Below are positions 61,838 through 64,000 of a DNA stretch of 64,000 bases, piece by piece (positions within the stretch are counted from its first letter, which is position 1; each line of letters starts with the position of its first letter). The notes under the pieces were generated by a model. The model saw only the letters and a program-made list of their open reading frames with translations. It had not been told where the DNA came from and searched no databases. The position numbers and the translations under genes were made by a program. Where the stretch lies: NCBI GenBank assembly GCA_016716475.1, contig JADJWG010000004.1, positions 372,001 to 436,000 on the forward strand, given 5' to 3'. This DNA comes from Phycisphaerales bacterium. Its GTDB lineage: Bacteria; Planctomycetota; Phycisphaerae; UBA1845; Fen-1342.

Positions 61838-63853
61838 ATGAGTGTCGGACCATTACCGAGTCCGACGCCCCAGGGGGCGCTCGCGCAGCGCAACGTCCGC
61901 AAGCCATCCCGGGATGAGTCGCGCCAAGCGATGTGGCGCGTGCTGCGACTGGTGTACCCGCACCGCCGCAACATGATCCTCGGCATGGTGCTTGGTCTGG
62001 GAGTCGCACTCACCTATGCCGCCAGTCTCGGTGGGATGCTCCCGATCCTGAAAGTCATCATCGGCGAACAGAGTCTGCATGATGCCCTGCTCAGCGCGGC
62101 CGGGGATCGGCCCGCCCGCCCGGCGGTGTCCGTAGACGACGGCGCGCTGACCGTGGGGCTGCCGGTGAGCTCGCCGGGGGAGGACTCCGCCGGGGTGGCG
62201 CAGCGCTGGTACGCGCCGCTGCTGCGGCAACTCGCTCCCATTTTCCCGGCCGGGATCTCGCCGCCGGAGCGAATGCAGACGCTGCTCATGCTGCTGGCGG
62301 CGCTGTTCGCGGTAAACGTTGCGGGTAACGTGCTGCGCTGCCTGTCCCAGTACCTTATCCTGAATGCTTCGCATCGCATGATGATGGACCTGCGGCGGCA
62401 CATGTATCGCAAGGCGCTGCGTGTGCCCGTTGCGGCCCTCAGCGGTGACGTCTCTAATCGCGTCAACCAGTTCCTCTCCGACACGCGCGAGATCTTTCTC
62501 GGTGTGACCACGCTCTTCGGCAAGGTCGCCCGAGAACCGCTCAAGGCGATCTGCGTGCTGGCGGTCGCCTTGCTGCTCGATGCCCGCCTGACACTGATCG
62601 TTCTCGCCATCGCACCGTTTGCCGTCGGCCTGCTCTGGTATTTCGGCCGCAAGGTCCGCAAAGCGACTATCCGGCTGCTGCAGGGCTACGGCCGCATGCT
62701 CGGCAACCTCGAAGAGACCCTCCAGGGTGTGGACGTGGTGAAGGGCTACGGGCGCGAGTCATACGAACGGCGCCGCATGTGGCAGATCGAGCGCGGCATG
62801 TTGCGGCAGTTGCTGAAACTCGCGTGGATCGAGGCGGTGGCGTCACCGTTGATCGAAGTGGTCGGGGTGTTGGTGACGGCGGCCGGCATCGTATGGCTCG
62901 CGGCGCGGCAGTTCAGCGGCGAGATTTCTCCGCAACTCTTCCTCACCATGGTCGGGTTGCTCGCCGCCATGCTCGATCCGATCCGCAAGATTGCGAACGT
63001 ATACAACATGGTGCAACGGGCGGGGGCGGCCGGCACGCGCGTGTTTGAGTTCCTGGACCTGCCCGAGGAGCATTCGCGCCGGGAGGGGCCCAAGCTGCCG
63101 TACGGCCAGCCGCGGGCGGTGCGGTTCGAGGAGGTGTGCTTCCGCTACACCCCGACGCAGGAGCCGCCGGCGTTGAACGGTGTCACGCTGGAGGTCGCGC
63201 CCGGTGAGTGCCTGGCGATTGTCGGCCCCAACGGCAGCGGCAAGTCCACGCTGGTGAAGCTGCTGCCGCGGCTGATCACGCCGGCCGCGGGTCGCACGCT
63301 GATCGCCGGGCACGATGTCGCGGAAATGTCGCTGCGCGATCTGCGGCAGGAGATCGCGGTAGTGACGCAACGGCCGGTGATTTTCGCGCGGACCGTTTTC
63401 GAGAACATCGCCTACGGCAAGGACAACGCCACGCGCGCGGAGGTGCGCGCGGCGGCCCAGCAGGCCTACGCCGCCGAGTTTATCGAGCAGTGGCCGGACG
63501 GCTACGATACGCCGCTCGGCGAGTTCGGCACCTCCGTGTCCGGGGGGCAACGGCAGCGCATCTCGATCGCGCGGGCATTTCTGAAGCCGGCGACGATCCT
63601 GATCTTCGACGAGGCCACCAGCGAGATTGATGCAGAGAGCGAGCACAAGATTCACGTGGCGTTGGACTTGTTGCGCCGCGGCAAGACGACCTTCCTGATC
63701 GCACATCGCCACACGGTCATGGATATGGCCGACCGGATCGCGGTCATGGATCAGGGGCGGCTGGTGGATGTCGGAACGCGGTCAGAACTGCTCGCGCGCT
63801 GTCCGCTGTTCGAGGCCCTGTACCGCTCGCCGGGGATGGCGCCCCAGGCGTAG
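61838..63853 (+). CDS. ABC half-transporter (MsbA-like exporter)
   Basis: The 671-residue protein fuses a six-helix membrane domain (about 40-400) and an ATPase domain (about 425-660) with Walker A GPNGSGKST, signature VSGGQRQRIS, Walker B ILIFDEATSEID and the H-loop IAHRHTV. It works as a homodimer or heterodimer exporting lipids or drugs. A hydrophilic insert of about 80 residues between the first two helices (from about residue 70) is longer than in MsbA. ATG 61838 is chosen since upstream codons are non-conserved. Confidence 0.93.
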   Translation: MSVGPLPSPTPQGALAQRNVRKPSRDESRQAMWRVLRLVYPHRRNMILGMVLGLGVALTYAASLGGMLPILKVIIGEQSLHDALLSAAGDRPARPAVSVDDGALTVGLPVSSPGEDSAGVAQRWYAPLLRQLAPIFPAGISPPERMQTLLMLLAALFAVNVAGNVLRCLSQYLILNASHRMMMDLRRHMYRKALRVPVAALSGDVSNRVNQFLSDTREIFLGVTTLFGKVAREPLKAICVLAVALLLDARLTLIVLAIAPFAVGLLWYFGRKVRKATIRLLQGYGRMLGNLEETLQGVDVVKGYGRESYERRRMWQIERGMLRQLLKLAWIEAVASPLIEVVGVLVTAAGIVWLAARQFSGEISPQLFLTMVGLLAAMLDPIRKIANVYNMVQRAGAAGTRVFEFLDLPEEHSRREGPKLPYGQPRAVRFEEVCFRYTPTQEPPALNGVTLEVAPGECLAIVGPNGSGKSTLVKLLPRLITPAAGRTLIAGHDVAEMSLRDLRQEIAVVTQRPVIFARTVFENIAYGKDNATRAEVRAAAQQAYAAEFIEQWPDGYDTPLGEFGTSVSGGQRQRISIARAFLKPATILIFDEATSEIDAESEHKIHVALDLLRRGKTTFLIAHRHTVMDMADRIAVMDQGRLVDVGTRSELLARCPLFEALYRSPGMAPQA

Positions 63854-63872
63854 CCCGCTGCGCCTCTGCGCT

Positions 63873-64000
63873 TCAGCGCAGCTTCGCTGCCAGGTAGTGC
63901 CCGGTGTGACTGGCGGAGTTGGATGCGATCTCCTCGGGGGTGCCCTCCGCGATGATCTGGCCGCCACGCTCGCCGCCCTCGGGGCCGAGGTCGATGATCC
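63873..64000 (-). CDS. uvrA: UvrA C-terminal end, partial
   Basis: The visible 41 codons on the minus strand read [13 protein letters not shown], then [19 protein letters not shown], the characteristic end of the nucleotide excision repair ATPase UvrA. The start lies beyond the window edge. It converges with the ABC exporter. Confidence 0.88.
   Translation of the reverse strand, partial: IIDLGPEGGERGGQIIAEGTPEEIASNSASHTGHYLAAKLR

Overview
The window looks like a chromosomal segment of a high-GC Gram-negative bacterium, most likely a planctomycete and perhaps Phycisphaerae-like. I infer this from several dockerin-like tails of the form DxNxDGxVNFADx (three proteins plus one gene fragment), a PEP-CTERM sorting signal, a lysine-rich histone H1-like protein, and FmdB, DUF1015 and LptF/LptG family genes together. 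No rRNA, tRNA or CRISPR array was seen.

Layout. 1-6.2 kb: protein-folding genes (3' part of groEL, then dnaJ-grpE-FmdB) and an ABC-2 export pair. 6.5-7.4 kb: an AT-richer orphan gene with a DUF4365 nuclease-like domain. 7.6-14.75 kb, minus strand: a compact operon-like block of Mu-type virion head genes (portal, GNAT acetyltransferase, protease/scaffold, decoration protein, major capsid, gp36-like connector) ending in small membrane and lipoprotein genes. No terminase, MuF, tail, integrase, transposase or repressor was found in the window. 15-28.5 kb: housekeeping genes (lysA, ribF, smc, histone-like, gamma carbonic anhydrase-like) mixed with planctomycete-type secreted proteins. These include a lipoprotein joining a Cx5R phosphatase motif to a cytochrome c haem motif, and a secreted domain separated from a TlpA thioredoxin by one in-frame TGA.

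28.7-34.4 kb is an accessory island of broken Rhs/YD-repeat genes. One Rhs core carries an alpha/beta-hydrolase tip. A second carries an HEXXH metallopeptidase-like tip whose 3' end was displaced by an 831-bp IS element. A third fragment has a dockerin pair inserted between YD repeats. Two small membrane proteins lie where immunity genes would be expected. 34.4-40.5 kb: two secreted beta-propeller/dockerin proteins around an HD-GYP-like protein with a lost catalytic His and an RNase D. 40.6-47.2 kb: an LptF/LptG-like pair with an orphan OmpR-type regulator, then a 999-residue receiver plus PPDK-N protein. 47.6-64 kb: DUF1015, SulP, SDR, folC, aroB, amidase, Fur, HD hydrolase, quinone-oxidoreductase-like, ktrA-ktrB, an MsbA-like exporter and the 3' end of uvrA.

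The most interesting regions are the tail-less Mu-like head cluster and the Rhs island. For the Rhs island, removing the IS and one copy of its 4-bp target duplication restores a continuous toxin reading frame. All family assignments come from reading translated sequence by eye; no database search was run.
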